A DNA stretch of 64,000 nt from Lunularia cruciata (lineage: Eukaryota > Streptophyta > Marchantiopsida > Lunulariales > Lunulariaceae): assembly GCA_948567375.1 (NCBI GenBank), contig OX419759.1, positions 18,630,744 through 18,694,743 on the forward strand, given 5' to 3'. Position numbers and translations under genes: made by a program. Positions 36,149 through 48,924 of this stretch are shown here, piece after piece. A model generated the notes under the pieces. That model did not search any database, was not told the origin of the DNA, and worked only from the letters and a program-made list of their open reading frames with translations. The stretch's first letter is position 1; the number at the start of each line of letters is the position of its first letter.

Positions 36149-36195
<47 letters not shown>
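36149..36195. repeat. (AT)n microsatellite
   Basis: An uninterrupted AT dinucleotide run of about 47 bp. Confidence 0.95.
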
Positions 36196-36200
<5 letters not shown>

Positions 36201-39200
36201 CAGTGCCAAGTAATATACCTTGAAGGGAAAAGAAGAAGGAATATAAGGCAGAAAGAAGGAAGAGGGAACAGGAGGACCAAGGAAGATCTGCAAGAAACTC
36301 TATACACAACTCCGGCCTATAGCAAAGCAAAGGGGAAAGAATCAAAGTAACATACACTTGAATTGTGATATAGATCTTCCGGTTGTATGTTGATAGGAAG
36401 GGAATGTCCCAGACCTGAGGAGAATTCCTATTGCTATTGCCTTTCAGTGAAGACCCAATCCTTCCAAGCATTGTGGAATGATTGAGACTTTTCATCCAAA
36501 AGATGAGATGAGTATGGCTTGAGAGAATAACCATAGCTCCTCTCTTCTACAGAAAACCTAATGTTACCTCACAAAGAGAACAATCAAAATATTTATAAGG
36601 ATGCACAAAAATATCTGTAGCCAAGAGTACAAAGGCATATGATCCTTCTTCCATTTAGTAGTGAGGATTGTTACAACTCCAACTTGAATGTATGTTCATG
36701 CCAATGACTCTACTTGTAGAGTGTTTGCGACCACTACATTTCATAGAGTAAGTAGAACCTCAATAATAGTTACTATATCCACTTTCACATGCTAAGCAAG
36801 TAGAGCAGGTAGGTCCAACAATTATTAGTCAATATTTAGGACCATATAGATTGTAGGATCTATATCATTGTGTCTTGGATGGCGGTATGAACTCTAGTGT
36901 GCTCTAAATCATATCCTAAAATATGTATGTAATGTGTAATATAGAGATCCACAAGAGTACTAGTTTAGTAAATTAAAACTATTGGATGTGATAAACCTAA
37001 TCGTAGTACATAGTGTTGTAGTACTAACAAAGAGTGTTGTAGTACACTCTTTGTTAGTTTTGTAGTAAACTCCTTGGATGTGAAGTAAAAATCCTCAATA
37101 ATTGAGAAAGCATTGAGCCAAGCTCAGATGCCTCTTTCTCCAAAAGATAGAATCTTAGCTTGATAGATGAATGAGTGAATATGATGAAAAGGGCATGAGT
37201 GTGCATATGCTCACAGAGGATTTGCTTGAATCTTCCTAGAGTAAAGGTAAGAAATCTATGAAAACAAAGAGTATTGTGCAAGTAGTGCCAGGTATAAGAT
37301 CTCAAACCAAGCAAAGATATGATTGGAAACCAGAAGTGCTTATATATATATATAAAAGTGATATATTAGGAAAAAAAAGCACTCATGGTATAAGAACCTA
37401 TTTATGAGTCTGAACTTATACCCAAGGCCTTTAAGTAGAGGGTGAAAGCAAAATGAGCTCTAACTACATTCTAAAATATAAATACCATTTAAAAGTGAGT
37501 GGAAGAAATATGATGTAAAAGTCACTACAACCTCTCTCAAAGTAGTGAAATAAGCTATGGCAAATTAAGACTCATCTAAGGATCTCCCTACCATATACCC
37601 TTGGTAGATAACAATTGTGTGAAATTCCTTATGGTAATATGGTAGTTATACAACAAAGGTATCTATATGTCATAGAAAGTAAGCACATATAGGATCAAGG
37701 AGTGGACCTGATCACATGTTGGTCACTAAATGATGAAATTGTATTGAATACATTTGAGACATCCATTTGTACAACAACTAAATTGGGATGGATGTCCAAG
37801 GAAGCTAGAATTCTATCAATAACCATCTTGTAACTTTAGGGATAGCCACAACAAATTTATGTGGAGAAAAAAGATATAAAAAGTAGTATCAAAGTTGTAC
37901 AAAATAATACATGAAACTAGACATAACAAAACATCCTAATGGTAATGGAGCAAATACCAAAAATCTCGTTTGAAAGTGTAAGGAGACAAGAAATACCAAA
38001 TAAAACGTGTACTCTAAGTGACATTAGATATAAAGGCATTATGATGATAAAGAGCAAATAGAAGGAAGAAACTAATGTCTTGTATATTTTGTCAAAGACA
38101 ATCATATAAATTCTCAAGAACCAATTGTATTATCCCATCAATATAGAAATTTGAGACATAAAATATAGCATGAGCAAAGAATGATCTTGTAAGCTCTAGC
38201 TCTCATCTGAGTGATAATTATGGAAGAAGTGGCAAGTGTCAAGTGAGTGAAGACTTGATAAGGCATATAAGGTATTTGAGGAGAAGATGGTTGGTTTGGA
38301 GCGTGTATATCTTGGCATGCATGTCTAGATCCACCTACTTAGCCTAACATCAAGGAACAACAAGACAAAAATTCTCTAGAAGTAAAACATGGTACTATGG
38401 AGACTCTTGAATATGACTTGTGCTAGTATGATATACTCATCATATAGGATTGATCAATTGCCTTGTAAAAACCTAAAAATCCTAGAAGCTATCTCTCAAT
38501 GTCTTCATATGCTCCCATGGACTAGAAGGAGTAAGGTCTACTATTAGAACATGGTTTATAAGGTCCAAGCAGAAAGATCTCTTTGCTAGTCATTGGCCAA
38601 GGTAGCAAGTAGTAGTAAGGAGTGCATGGAGATCATTAGGTCACATAAAGGCAACATAACCTCGGTATTTATATATGGTCTAAGTAATCAGAGAAGAAAC
38701 GCCTAAATAGGATAAAGAAAATATAGCCACAACTAGGCATTTGGTGGGGTATGAGGAGATATGATTCGATTACAACAAGGGTATGGGATGCAAGAAGATA
38801 AGTGAACTTTTTTCTCATCCATAAGCATCTAGATCTCCCTCTATGTTGTGCTGGTGCAATCCCTACCCATAGGTAACCTAAAAAAAATTATGGATCATTG
38901 ATTATGCCTAATATAAGGAATTTATAAAGGTGCATAATATAAAGAGGAGGGATATGAGAGAGGACTTTCTATGATCAAAGGAGATCACACGACTTTCAAT
39001 CTCAACTCCACTCTTAAGTCCAAACACAATTGCAAATTGGGTGTTCTTCATGACTCTTTCAATCTGGCATCACTCTCAAATCCAAACATAACTACAAATT
39101 GGGTGCAACCCTCAACACATATTTCCACTCCAATAAAGTCTTTCAAACCACTCTTGACAACTAACTTAGTTGCAAATACCAAAATTATAGTTACCAAGCA

Positions 39201-39227
39201 CACTTGACTCATGTATAGTAGCCCTTA
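36196..39227. other. Degraded repeat-like region, no gene resolved
   Basis: The style resembles the decayed retroelement interior at 4.4-7.4 kb, but no polymerase, integrase, protease or gag motif could be read. A short direct pair with AGAGTGTTGTAGTAC is present at about 37010-37050. Confidence 0.35.
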
Positions 39228-39968
39228 TGTAATACCAATAGCTAGACATATCATATAGAGTTGAAAATTGGCTTGGTAATGTTTGGAAGGATGTTATGTA
39301 TGATGGGCTAATTAGATCAGATAGAGTTTCACCAAAAGTGTACTTTTGGGCAAGAGTGGAAAATAGCTTGAATTTGTAATACCAAAAGATAAACATATTA
39401 TCTAGAGGTGGAAATTGGCTTGGTAATATTTGGAAGGATTTTATGCATGATGGGCTAGGTAGTTCAGATAGAGGTGTCACCAAAAGAGGACTTCTACTAA
39501 TAGGGCAAGAGCCAAAAATAGCTTGGAAACTTTAGAGCCAATTTTGGAGGCCTAAACGGATGAATTAGGCCTAAAATATGTGCATACTTTTCCAACACAG
39601 GAAAAGCTAGCCTTCCCTCCTCCCCCCATGGTTGTCTCATCAAGAGCTTTCCTAAAATACCTCACCACATGATTTGGAGATTCCTACAAGAAGATTCCCT
39701 AAAGATCCCTTTGGTCAAAGATGGTTTGACCAACCAGATAGGATCAGAATTGACATGTACCCCATGCATGCAACCAATCTAAGGGTAGAGCTTGCTTACA
39801 AGTCACCAATCCATGTATCTAATCCAGGGGTGGATCTTCCTTCAGAGGAGTCCTCTTTGCTATATAATTCAATCAAGGTGCTCCTTTGGGGCATCAAAGG
39901 TTGAGTGTGAAATTGTGTGTTTCTTCTTCTGTGTTTCTCTTCAGGTCTCCTATCCTCAAAATATTACA
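39228..39968 (+). repeat. Solo LTR, family B
   Basis: A 741-bp LTR starting TGTAATACCAATAGC and ending AATATTACA, colinear with 62076-62815. The flanks CCTTA (39223-39227) and TCTTA (39969-39973) differ at one base, an aged target duplication. The sequence after the LTR carries no primer-binding site, so it is solo. The two U3 repeats and the TATATAATTCAATCAAGG promoter region are present, although here the AATAAA has been lost. Confidence 0.88.
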
Positions 39969-41987
39969 TCTTATTCTTGCTCTAGTTGTGTCCAACTCCA
40001 CCTAGAACAAAATTCATCTCTCTTGTGAGCTCATAATTCACACCTTTGCACTATCACACCTTCTCTACCTTGACTCTCTTATTGCAATTCCTCACTTCCA
40101 ACAATCTCCTAGCTTTGCTTAACATTTTATGCATCTCATCTTTTAATGCTTTGGTCTCTCAGGTAGAACTTTTGCATTTAAATTGTGTTGATTTTGCTTC
40201 TTGTTTCAATTTCCACAATAGTAACCTACATTTCCACTTGCAAATTTTCCACTTTGCTTGATTCTTGTTCTTCCATCCATCACCCAATATTATAAATTAT
40301 AATAATGTTGATCAAAGTCTTATGCCCATCATTCAGGTTTGATTCATGTCTAACATCAAGTTTTAAACACAAGTACTACTTCCTCACCACACTTATATGT
40401 CAATTTTAATTAGCACAATCAATGGTGAAAATCAGAATGCAATGAAAAGAAGTCTAAAGAAATGATTCTCTATGAAGTAATAATTCTCATCTTCTTTTGG
40501 ACTCATATATAGCATTTGCTATTGTTCACTTCTTCTCACTATGCTCTTGCAATTTCTCTCTCTCACCACTCTCTTGAGAGAATGAAAGTTGAGGATCAGT
40601 CTTATTTATTTATTTATTTATATGAAAAATTAATTTCATATATGATATAAATTCATCACCTAAATTCACTTCTAGTATGAAAACTTAGTGATTTTTTGTT
40701 TGAGTGTGGTAAGTTCACCAAAAGATAGAAGTATAGAATGGAAAAAAAGAATTGATCGGGTGCATCCATATTCATATTCAAGTATATTTTGTAATAGCTC
40801 TATTCTTCTTAAGCTTATATAAGAAAATTAAATAATAAGTCCTTTGGAGCTTCTAAACTATAACTTTCTATACTTCATATACAAAAATTCTGCATGATTT
40901 GTATAATAAAAAGATTGAATATAGCCATTTTTGTCATTTCATAAGTGCATGGTGCTTATAGGGCTCATGAGGTTAAAAATTCAAGGCAATAAATTCTTGA
41001 ACTAGTTGGAAAAGAGATAGAAACAAGCCTAAGGGTAAATAATATGGCCTTGGGGTCAAAAAATATTGCTTTCAAGTCGTGTCATGTAGTTAGTATTTTG
41101 TTAAATCATGAGATTTCCAAATCATACTACATCCCTTGTGTTACCAAGAATACAAAGAAAATAAATGTTTTGTTATAAGTCCATATGTGGAATGCAAAAT
41201 TGAATTCCATTTTGAACACTAAGTGTTGACAAGATCAAATTTGTAGGGCATCATTTGCAATATAATATAAGAAAATATTCTCCAAAACATTCACTCGGAG
41301 GGAAAGAGCATAAAAGAAGAAAATTAGAGAGAAAAGTACAACATAATCATCCTTCATTTTCTGATTTTAGTCTAGTACAATGGGTAGGCTTTAAATCTAC
41401 AATATACAAAAACATAAGAATGTTCTATTAATATTTCCTCCTACAAGAAGAAAAATATTCTTATTTTAAGGAAATAAATAAATATATGAGGAACCTTTTG
41501 GTATCATGATTATTTGCTAACATTGATATGTCAGATTATCTTAACATCTACATATAATTTGTCATGAAGACAGATATGATCAATTATAGTAAGACAATAC
41601 AAAAATAAGTAATAATGAGAGAAATATCTTATTCTAAAATGTTTGATCTTGAGATCTATTCATAATCATATTAAAAATAAGATTAAAGGGATACCAAGAG
41701 CTATGTAGCTTAGATGATAATCCAATATCTAATGCACAAACATGAAGTCATAGAATAGACTCCCATCACCATTCTTTTGTCTTCTAATGAGATAAGCATC
41801 AATCGCTTGAGAATAAAAATACATAACACAAAGCAAAACGATTAGCTTGTCCCTTAGACTTAATTCATTTATTTGCAAAAGTATAAGAAGGATGAAGATT
41901 GAGGTATATTGAAAGTAAATATGCTTTATGTTTAAGAGCTATATGTATATGTATCATTTTTTGCTTTCTCAACAATTAAATCAATAT
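39969..41987. other. AT-rich, no gene seen
   Basis: No coding, RNA or repeat border recognised, apart from a TTTATTTATTTATTTATTTAT run near 40601. Confidence 0.4.
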
Positions 41988-42552
41988 TGTCATGTTTCAA
42001 AGATAAGAAAAGTCCCAAGAGAAACACAAGAGAAGAAACAAGAGAAACATAAAGTTTCCTTCCTCAATACTTTGATGCCTCAAAGGAACACCTTGTCTTT
42101 ATTATATAGCATAGAGGATCAATCAAAGTGAGCTACAATTGGATCAAATACATGGATTGGTGATACATCTATCCTTGTCCTATTTGGTTGATCAAACAAG
42201 TTTGAGCAAAAGAAATATTTGGGGAATATTCTTGTAGGAAGCTTAGAATAGCATGAGTAAGGTACCATTGGAAGAACTTGACAAGACAAATGCATTGCAA
42301 TATAGGAGAATGCAATGCCTTTTTCCCTATAAAAGGAATGATATTTGTTATTTTTGAGGCATAATTCATTCATTTAAGCTTCCAAAATTAGCTCTTAAGT
42401 TTTAAGGTATTTTCAATCTCTATTTTATTAGCAAATGTACTCATTTAGTGACACTTCTCTCTAATCTACATAGACCATTGTATATAAAATCCTTAAAGAT
42501 ATTACCAAGCCAATTCCACCTCTAGATAATCTATCTAGCTAATGGTATTACA
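41988..42552 (-). repeat. 3' LTR of the old family-B element
   Basis: Similar along its length to 53297-53873. Its right edge GGTATTACA abuts a polypurine tract. It holds only one copy of the U3 unit that is duplicated in the younger family-B LTRs. The promoter region on the minus strand reads TATATAATAAAGAC (near 42095-42110). Confidence 0.85.
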
Positions 42553-42570
42553 AACCTCCCTCCATTTAAG
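42553..42570 (-). promoter_or_regulatory. Polypurine tract of the old family-B element
   Basis: The minus strand reads AAATGGAGGGAGGTT directly before the 3' LTR start TGTAATACC. Position and composition fit the plus-strand DNA primer used in reverse transcription. Confidence 0.75.
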
Positions 42571-42899
42571 ATGTAGCATCCTCATTGCAAAGTTATTACT
42601 CAAGATTGCACTAACACTAGTGCATTGATCAAGTTAACTACATGCTCCCATGTTACCTCATAAAATTACCCTATCCAATGTATGAGATATTCCACACATG
42701 GATGGTGAGTACCACAAATATTTTTTGGAGAATGCGTTCAACTTTGTATTCCTCCATGCCATCAAGGAGTGGTAGACAAGGTTGAGCTTCTTGTATAGAA
42801 GAAAAGTGGAGCTATCAAGGTGCATATCTATAGAGCAAGTAAACATGGAACATTGGATAGATCTTTATGTGTGACAATAGCTCAAAGGTGATATGCCAT

Positions 42900-44031
42900 T
42901 GTGCTGATTTGACAGATGATGGGAAAAGGGCCAATAAAAAAAGGTTTTAGCTTACAAGTGCCAACTATGAGGTTGGTTGTAAGTAGTCACACTTGATCTG
43001 TGAAGTTGAATTTCATGGTTACAATGTGCATCTATATATTGTTTCTATCAATTTTGGGCATTTTGCAACCTCTGCTTGGCATTCTCCACACCATATTGGA
43101 TTATAGAAACAAAAGTGTTGACAACATAAACTTGTATAGCCATTGGGATAATCTTTACCAAGCTTGAAGGTGTGAAAAGGTATTCCACCAATGGAAGTAA
43201 TGTGCCTCACATTTCTTGCTCCTCTAAGGTAAAGATCTAAAGCATGTCCTTGATAGTGCAATTGGCCTGCTCTATTTGTCCATTCATTTGGAGATAGTAT
43301 GCCATGGATATGGCAAGTTTGGTTTTGAAGATGCCAAAGAGTGTACTCCAAAACAAACTCATGAATTTAATGCCTTATTGGTGATGATCACTCAAGATAA
43401 TCCATGATGAGAAAAGATCATAGCTAAATACAATAAAGCTAATTGTAGAGCAGTCATGTCCTTGGTTGTAAGATATATATGAAACATCTTGTTAAGTTGG
43501 TCTATGAAGACTACAATGGAGTCAAAACTTGAGGTGGTCTTAGGCACTTCACAAACCAGATCCATGCTGACTTGCTCTTGACATTGCGTAAGAGTAGGGA
43601 GGAGTTGAAGGATTCATATGGGAGCATAATTAGATGCTTTATTTTGTTGATAGAGTAGGCAACTTTGAACATACCATTACATCATTACTTATCTTGGGCT
43701 AATAAGAATGACACTTGATTGCATCTAAGGTCTTGTTCACTCTAAAATGACCTACAATGGCAAAATCATCACATTCTACTAGGATGGTATTTCTTAGATC
43801 TAGAGCATTGAGTATCTATAACTTACCATCATAAAAGATGAGCCGTTGAGTATTGGTTATGCCTTTGGATGATTGAGCTCCTTCAATATATGGGTCAATC
43901 TTCATAGCACTAAGAATCCTTGGCCAAAAATTTGGGTTCATCTTGACATCTACAACCAAATTGTTCATGATAGGCAATAGGGTGAATGCATTTGCAAGTT
44001 TCTTCTTGCCTTCCACATATGTAACTATCAT
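42900..44031 (-). pseudogene. Integrase and RNase H remnants of the old family-B element
   Basis: At 44031-43816 the minus strand reads VEGKKKLANAFTLLPIMNN, the degenerate end of a gypsy RNase H/tether. To the left, short blocks such as SPNEWTNRAGQLHYQGHA (around 43290-43240) match the integrase region after the second catalytic Asp (S-P-N-x-Q-T-x-R-x-N type). Frames change often. The element is dead. Confidence 0.5.
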
Positions 44032-44455
44032 GTTTAACCATTGTCTCTATTTTGCCAAAATTTTGTTGACAAGACAAATCCTTTTGTGTCTCAAGGTAGA
44101 CTAGTGGTTGTATCTATCTCCACTACAAATTCCTTCTTGCCAAGTTAGTGCTTCTAATGCTTGGTTGCAAGGACAATAGCCAACTCTTCTTGTTTGGTGG
44201 TGTGATAGTTGCACTCTATCAATAATAAATTTTGAGGAAAATATGCAATTGGGTGCATTCTATCACTCCATTCTTATTGTAGGACTACTCTTATCACAAT
44301 GTTGATGTATCCATAACTAGCTTGATTGGATGCGTTAGGTCATACTATTTCAAGATTGGTCTATGTAATAATGCATTGTTCAATTCTTGAAAGGCCAATT
44401 CTTGTGCAGTTTTCCACATCCACTTCTTTCCCTTGCTAAGTAGTGACATTAGGGG

Positions 44456-44850
44456 TTATGCAACCTCAAAGAAGTCCTTGACAAGTTGACAATAAAACCT
44501 AGTCAATCCCAAGAAACTCTTGAGTTGAGTCTTATCTTCTAGAGCACTCCATTTTTGAGTAATGTCTATTTTATCTATTGAAACTTGGATACCTTTTGCA
44601 CTTACTTTATACCCCAAGTAATCTAATTTAGACATGCCAAACTTGTACTTTGAGACTTTGGCATACAACTAGTTTTGTTGTAGAATCTGGAGGATTTCTC
44701 ATAGATGTTGCTTGTGCTCTTTCATTGTCCTATTGTAGACTAATCTATCATCAAGGAAAATGATAAAAGACTTATCCAAGTATGGACAAAATATGTTATT
44801 CATCAAACTCATGAAAGTGGTTGGTGTGTTGGTGAGGCTGAACGACATCA
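44456..44850 (-). pseudogene. Reverse transcriptase, C-terminal part (old family B)
   Basis: The minus strand reads VMSFSLTNTPTTFM (motif B, normally MPFGL-x-NAP), FIIFLDDRLVYNRT (the catalytic F-L-D-D) and KYKFGMSKLDYLGYKVSAKG (thumb). Stops separate the blocks. The right end at 44850 is the target duplication of the nested chromovirus; the same protein resumes at 50502. Confidence 0.7.
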
Positions 44851-44854
44851 CTAG

Positions 44855-45276
44855 TGTAAAAGACCAAAACCGAGGAGAGAAATAGGAGAATGGAAGCTCA
44901 CATTGGGACACTTGAATGAGGGAAAACTCCGAATGCCTAGCATGAGCTTCGGCCTTGGTATTTATAGGTAGCATACAAGACCCTTGAAGCTTCTCAAGAA
45001 GTTTCCTTGAGCCGCTTTCTTGGAGTGCAAGCCAAGTTAACTAGGAAGCTTCTCAAGAAGCTTCCTTCTAGAAGCCGCCTACTTGGCATGCAAGCTAAGC
45101 TAGTTAGAAGCTTCTAGAAGCTTCCTTCTAGAAGCTACCTACTTAGGGCGCAAGTTAACTAGTTGGGAAGCTTCCTAAGAAGCTTCTTAGATGCTTCTAG
45201 AATATTCTAGGCTATTTTGTCTTATTCTCTACTTCGTAGCCCGACTAACTTCGTCACTAAACTCCATATTGTTACA
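44855..45276 (-). repeat. 3' LTR of the family-A chromovirus
   Basis: 422 bp, about 99% identical to 50074-50496. It contains several AAGCTTC/GAAGCTT and TTCTAGAA palindromes. The pol frame ends inside it (stop at 45229-45231). Confidence 0.97.
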
Positions 45277-45292
45277 TATTCCCCCGCCGCTA
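45277..45292 (-). promoter_or_regulatory. Polypurine tract of the chromovirus
   Basis: The minus strand reads GCGGCGGGGGAATA immediately before the 3' LTR start TGTAAC. It also lies inside the pol reading frame and encodes the GGG of the chromodomain tail. Confidence 0.8.
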
Positions 45293-45318
45293 GTTGGTGA
45301 CGTCCTCGTTGCCAGTGA

Positions 45319-45483
45319 AGCTTCGAATTCCTTGATGGCCATCTGTGCATTCTGGAGGTGAGAAAGAGGTTCCCATGTAGCATCATGAAGGGGATACCCT
45401 TTCCAAAGGACCTTGTACTCCGTATGTTGGTGACGGCCTTGTTGAATATGGCGACGCGCAAGGATACGATCAACTTCGTACTC
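45319..45483 (-). other. Chromodomain of the chromovirus integrase
   Basis: About 55 residues with EYEVDRILARR, EYKVLWKGYPLHDATWEPLS and a C-terminal helix (MAIKEFEA). The aromatic residues expected for methyl-lysine binding (Y of EYEV, W and Y of LWKGY) are all present, so the group with a canonical cage is more likely than the centromeric type that has lost it. Known chromodomains of this kind steer integration to heterochromatin, which fits the insertion inside another retroelement. Confidence 0.85.
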
Positions 45484-48400
45484 CTCATGATCATTGATAG
45501 GGACAGGAAGAGGGGGAGGTTGGACTCGAGAGGAAAAGGAAGAAGGGTTAGGAACAAAGGGTTTCAACTTGGAAATATGAAAGACAGGATGGATACGCAT
45601 GTGACAAGGTAAGGCAAGACGATAAGCAACAGGAGAGATAATGTGGGTGATATCAAAGGGTCCTATCCAATTAGGAGCAAGTTTACGAACTTGGGTATCA
45701 AGTGAGAGAGGGAGGTTACTAGAGGATAGCATGACTTTATCACCAACTTCAAAGGTGAGATCACAACGATGATGGTCTGCATATTGTTTTTGGCGATTCT
45801 GAGCAACAAGGAGGTGAGATTTGGCTTGTTGGAGAGATTGGGATATAGTGGTCAAGAATGTAGAAGTATGAGGAACCTAAGAGGGAGGGGGAGTAAGAAG
45901 AGAATCTGGAACAAGCGGATCTTGGCCAAAATTGAGAAAGAAGGGAGAAAATCCAGTGCTTGCCTGTTTGGAATTGTTGTAGGCAAATTCTGCAGCTGCA
46001 AGACATTCATCCTAGTTGGTATGGTGGACATTGACAAAGGCCCGCAACATATCCTCCAATGTACGATTGGCGTGTTCGGTTTGTCCATCAGTTTGAGGAT
46101 GATAGGCCGTGGACAAAGCAAGCTTGGTGCCGAGTATCTGGAAGAGTGCTTGCCAAAACTTCCCGGTAAATCGAGGATCACGGTCGGAGATGAGTACACG
46201 TGGCATCCCATGATGCTTGAAGACATTGTCGAAGTAGATGTGCGCTAAGGTTGGAGCATCCACGGTATCACAGGTTGGTGCCAAGTGGATTTGCTTACTA
46301 AGCTTATCCACAAACACCACAATTGCGGTGTGTCCTTGTTTTGTCTTTGGCAAGGATGTGATGAGATCCAAGCTCACATGCTCCCAACGAGCGGATGGAA
46401 TGGCGAGTGGTTGAAGGAGTCCACTCGGCTTCTGGTTGCTAGCCTTGTTCCATTGGCAACTCTCACATGATCGGACAAAGTCTTGAACATCTCGTGTCAT
46501 GTTGGGCCACCACCATTGGCGTTGGAGGGTGCCCAAGGTCTTGTCCACTCCCATGTGACCAGCTATTGGTAAATCATGGGCTTCTTGAAGGCGCACAAGT
46601 CGAAGATCACCTTTGGTTGGAACATAGATCTGGTCTGCATGGAATAAAAGGCCTTCCTTGAAGGAGAAGGTGTTGTACTCCTTGTCGCGTGCTGTTAGAC
46701 GACCGTGTACCATTTGGAAGAAGGGATCTTGCTGTAGGGCTAACCGAAACTCGTTATGAATCTTGGGATCAATTGACACCGTCGTAATTGCTACCGCGAT
46801 GAGAGGAAGAGACTTCAAATCAGGTTGTCGTGATAGAGCATCAGGGATGACATGGAACCGACCTGGTTTGTACTCAAGTTTGATGTCGAACAATTGGAGT
46901 TGCTCTTCCCATCGATGATGCCGGCTCTTCATGTGCTCTAGGTGTAAGGTCTGCAACAATGGCTTGTGATCAGTTCGCATGATCACTTGTTTCTCCAAGA
47001 GATAATGCCTCCATACCTTGGTGGCATATACCATTGCAAGTTGTTCCCGATCTCAAGCAGAGTAATTTCTTTCAGCTGTATTTAGTCGGCGAGACACAAA
47101 GGCAATAGGATGTAGTCCATCTGGAAATTCTTGTTGCAACACAGCTCCAATTGCAAAGTTAGAAGCATCAAAATCAACCACACAAGGTAGTTGAGGATCA
47201 TATGGTTGAAGAATGGGTCTTGAAGACACCATGTGCTTTAACTTTTGGAATGCTTCTTCATGCTTGGTGGTCCATTGGAAGCTCGAGTTCTTTCCCAAGA
47301 GGTCAGTCAATGGTGCAGCCACGTGAGCATAATAGTGGATGAACCGTCGGTAAAAATTGGCCAATCCGTTGAACGCTCGTACTTTGGTAGCATCCTTCGG
47401 GGTAGGCCAATCAGTAATGGCCTTGATCTTCTCTTCTTCCATCTTGATCCCCTCTGATGAGATCTTATGACCCAAGAAGGTAACCTCCTTTTGCCAAAAA
47501 GCACACTTTGACTTCTTGCAGTAAAATTTCCACTGTCGTAGTCGTCTTAGGACTTCTCGCACATGATTCATGTGTTCTGCCTCTGTCCTACTATAGATTA
47601 AGATATCATCTAAGAACACTACCACAGACTGATCCAATAGCCCCTCCAACACCCGATGCATCTGATCCATGAAGACTGTTGGAGCATTAGTGAGTCCGAA
47701 AGGTAGAACTCTCTACTCAAAATGTCCATACCTTGTACGAAAGGCAGTCTTTTTCACGTCCTCTCCTTCAATAGGAATTTGCCAATAGCCGCTACGAAGA
47801 TCTAGCTTGGAAAAGTATCGTGCTCCACTTAATTGATCAAGCAAGTCATCAATCCGAGGCAAGGGATATGCATTCTTCACGGTTTGCTTATTGAGCCCAT
47901 GGTAATCAATACAGAAACGAAGTCCTCCATCCTTCTTTGGAACAAATAGTACCGGTGCTCCCCAAGGAGAGGTACTATGTCGTATGAAATCCTTCTCCAA
48001 CAACTCTGTAAGTGTTGTTCGCAACTCCTCCAACTCCTTTGGTGAGAGCCGATAGATTGGTCTACTCACTGGAGTACTCCCTGGCAATAACTCGATCTTG
48101 AAGGGCATACCTCGATCGGAGGGTAATCCCTTTGGCAGATCATCCGGAAACACATCTGCAAACTCTTGAACTATCCGATCAACCGTCGCTTGATGCGGCA
48201 CTTGGCCCTCCTCAGATTGTTCTTGTGCAATCGGCTTGATCCACACTGCGAATACAGACTTATCTTCCTCCAAAGCTTGCTCTATGGTTGCTTCATTAAC
48301 AAACTTCCCTTCTAGGGACTCATCTCTCTTCCGAGCTTGCTCCATGGTTGCCTTCTTGGCAAACTTCCCATCTTGGGACTCATCTCCCTTCCAGATTCGC

Positions 48401-48879
48401 TCTATGGCTACCTTCTCGACAAACTTCCCATCTTGGGACTGACTATTCTTAGGTGTCTTACTCAGAGGTGCCAGACAACCTAATCGGAAATTCCTACCTT
48501 GGTGTTGTACTTGAATTTGGTGTCGGGTCCAATCAAATTGAACCTTATGACATTCAAGCCAAGGTAGACCCAGAATGATATCATAGTGTAGAGGTGCCAC
48601 TACAAACCTCATACACTCCAAATACTCCTTCCCAATCTTGAAGGTAACAGGATGCAAGGTGCGGAATGCAAAACCCTTTCTACCATCCGCCATCATCAAA
48701 CTACTTCCAATCACTGGCTTGATAGGAATACCCAATTCCTTTGCTACTTGCATAGACATGCAATTCTCTGAACTTCCAGAATCAACCAAAATTCTACAAC
48801 CCCGATTAGATATCATACCTTGCAAGTGAAGCAAACTCGCATAGGTCGAGCCTTCAATCCCATTGGAACTAATCAAGCT

Positions 48880-48924
48880 CCCAGTAGGCGGCTTGAAATC
48901 TCCTACTGGGATTCCTCGTTTCCC
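48880..48924 (-). promoter_or_regulatory. Programmed -1 ribosomal frameshift signal (gag to pol)
   Basis: On the minus strand the heptamer GGGAAAC (48924-48918) is phased G GGA AAC in the gag frame, the canonical X XXY YYZ slippery form. Six bases later starts a 10-bp perfect stem, T-CCCAGTAGG pairing with CCTACTGGG-A (48911-48902 with 48888-48879), around a 13-nt loop. The gag stop TAG (48905-48903) is inside the stem. The pol frame is closed by TGA at 48930-48928, two codons before the heptamer, so slippage here gives the expected Gag-Pol fusion. Experimental use of the site is not shown. Confidence 0.85.

Noticed and set aside
36122-36534. Minus-strand ORFs with long alternating Tyr-Ile runs
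   Set aside because: They are translations of the (AT)n microsatellite at 36149-36195 and its flank, not genes.
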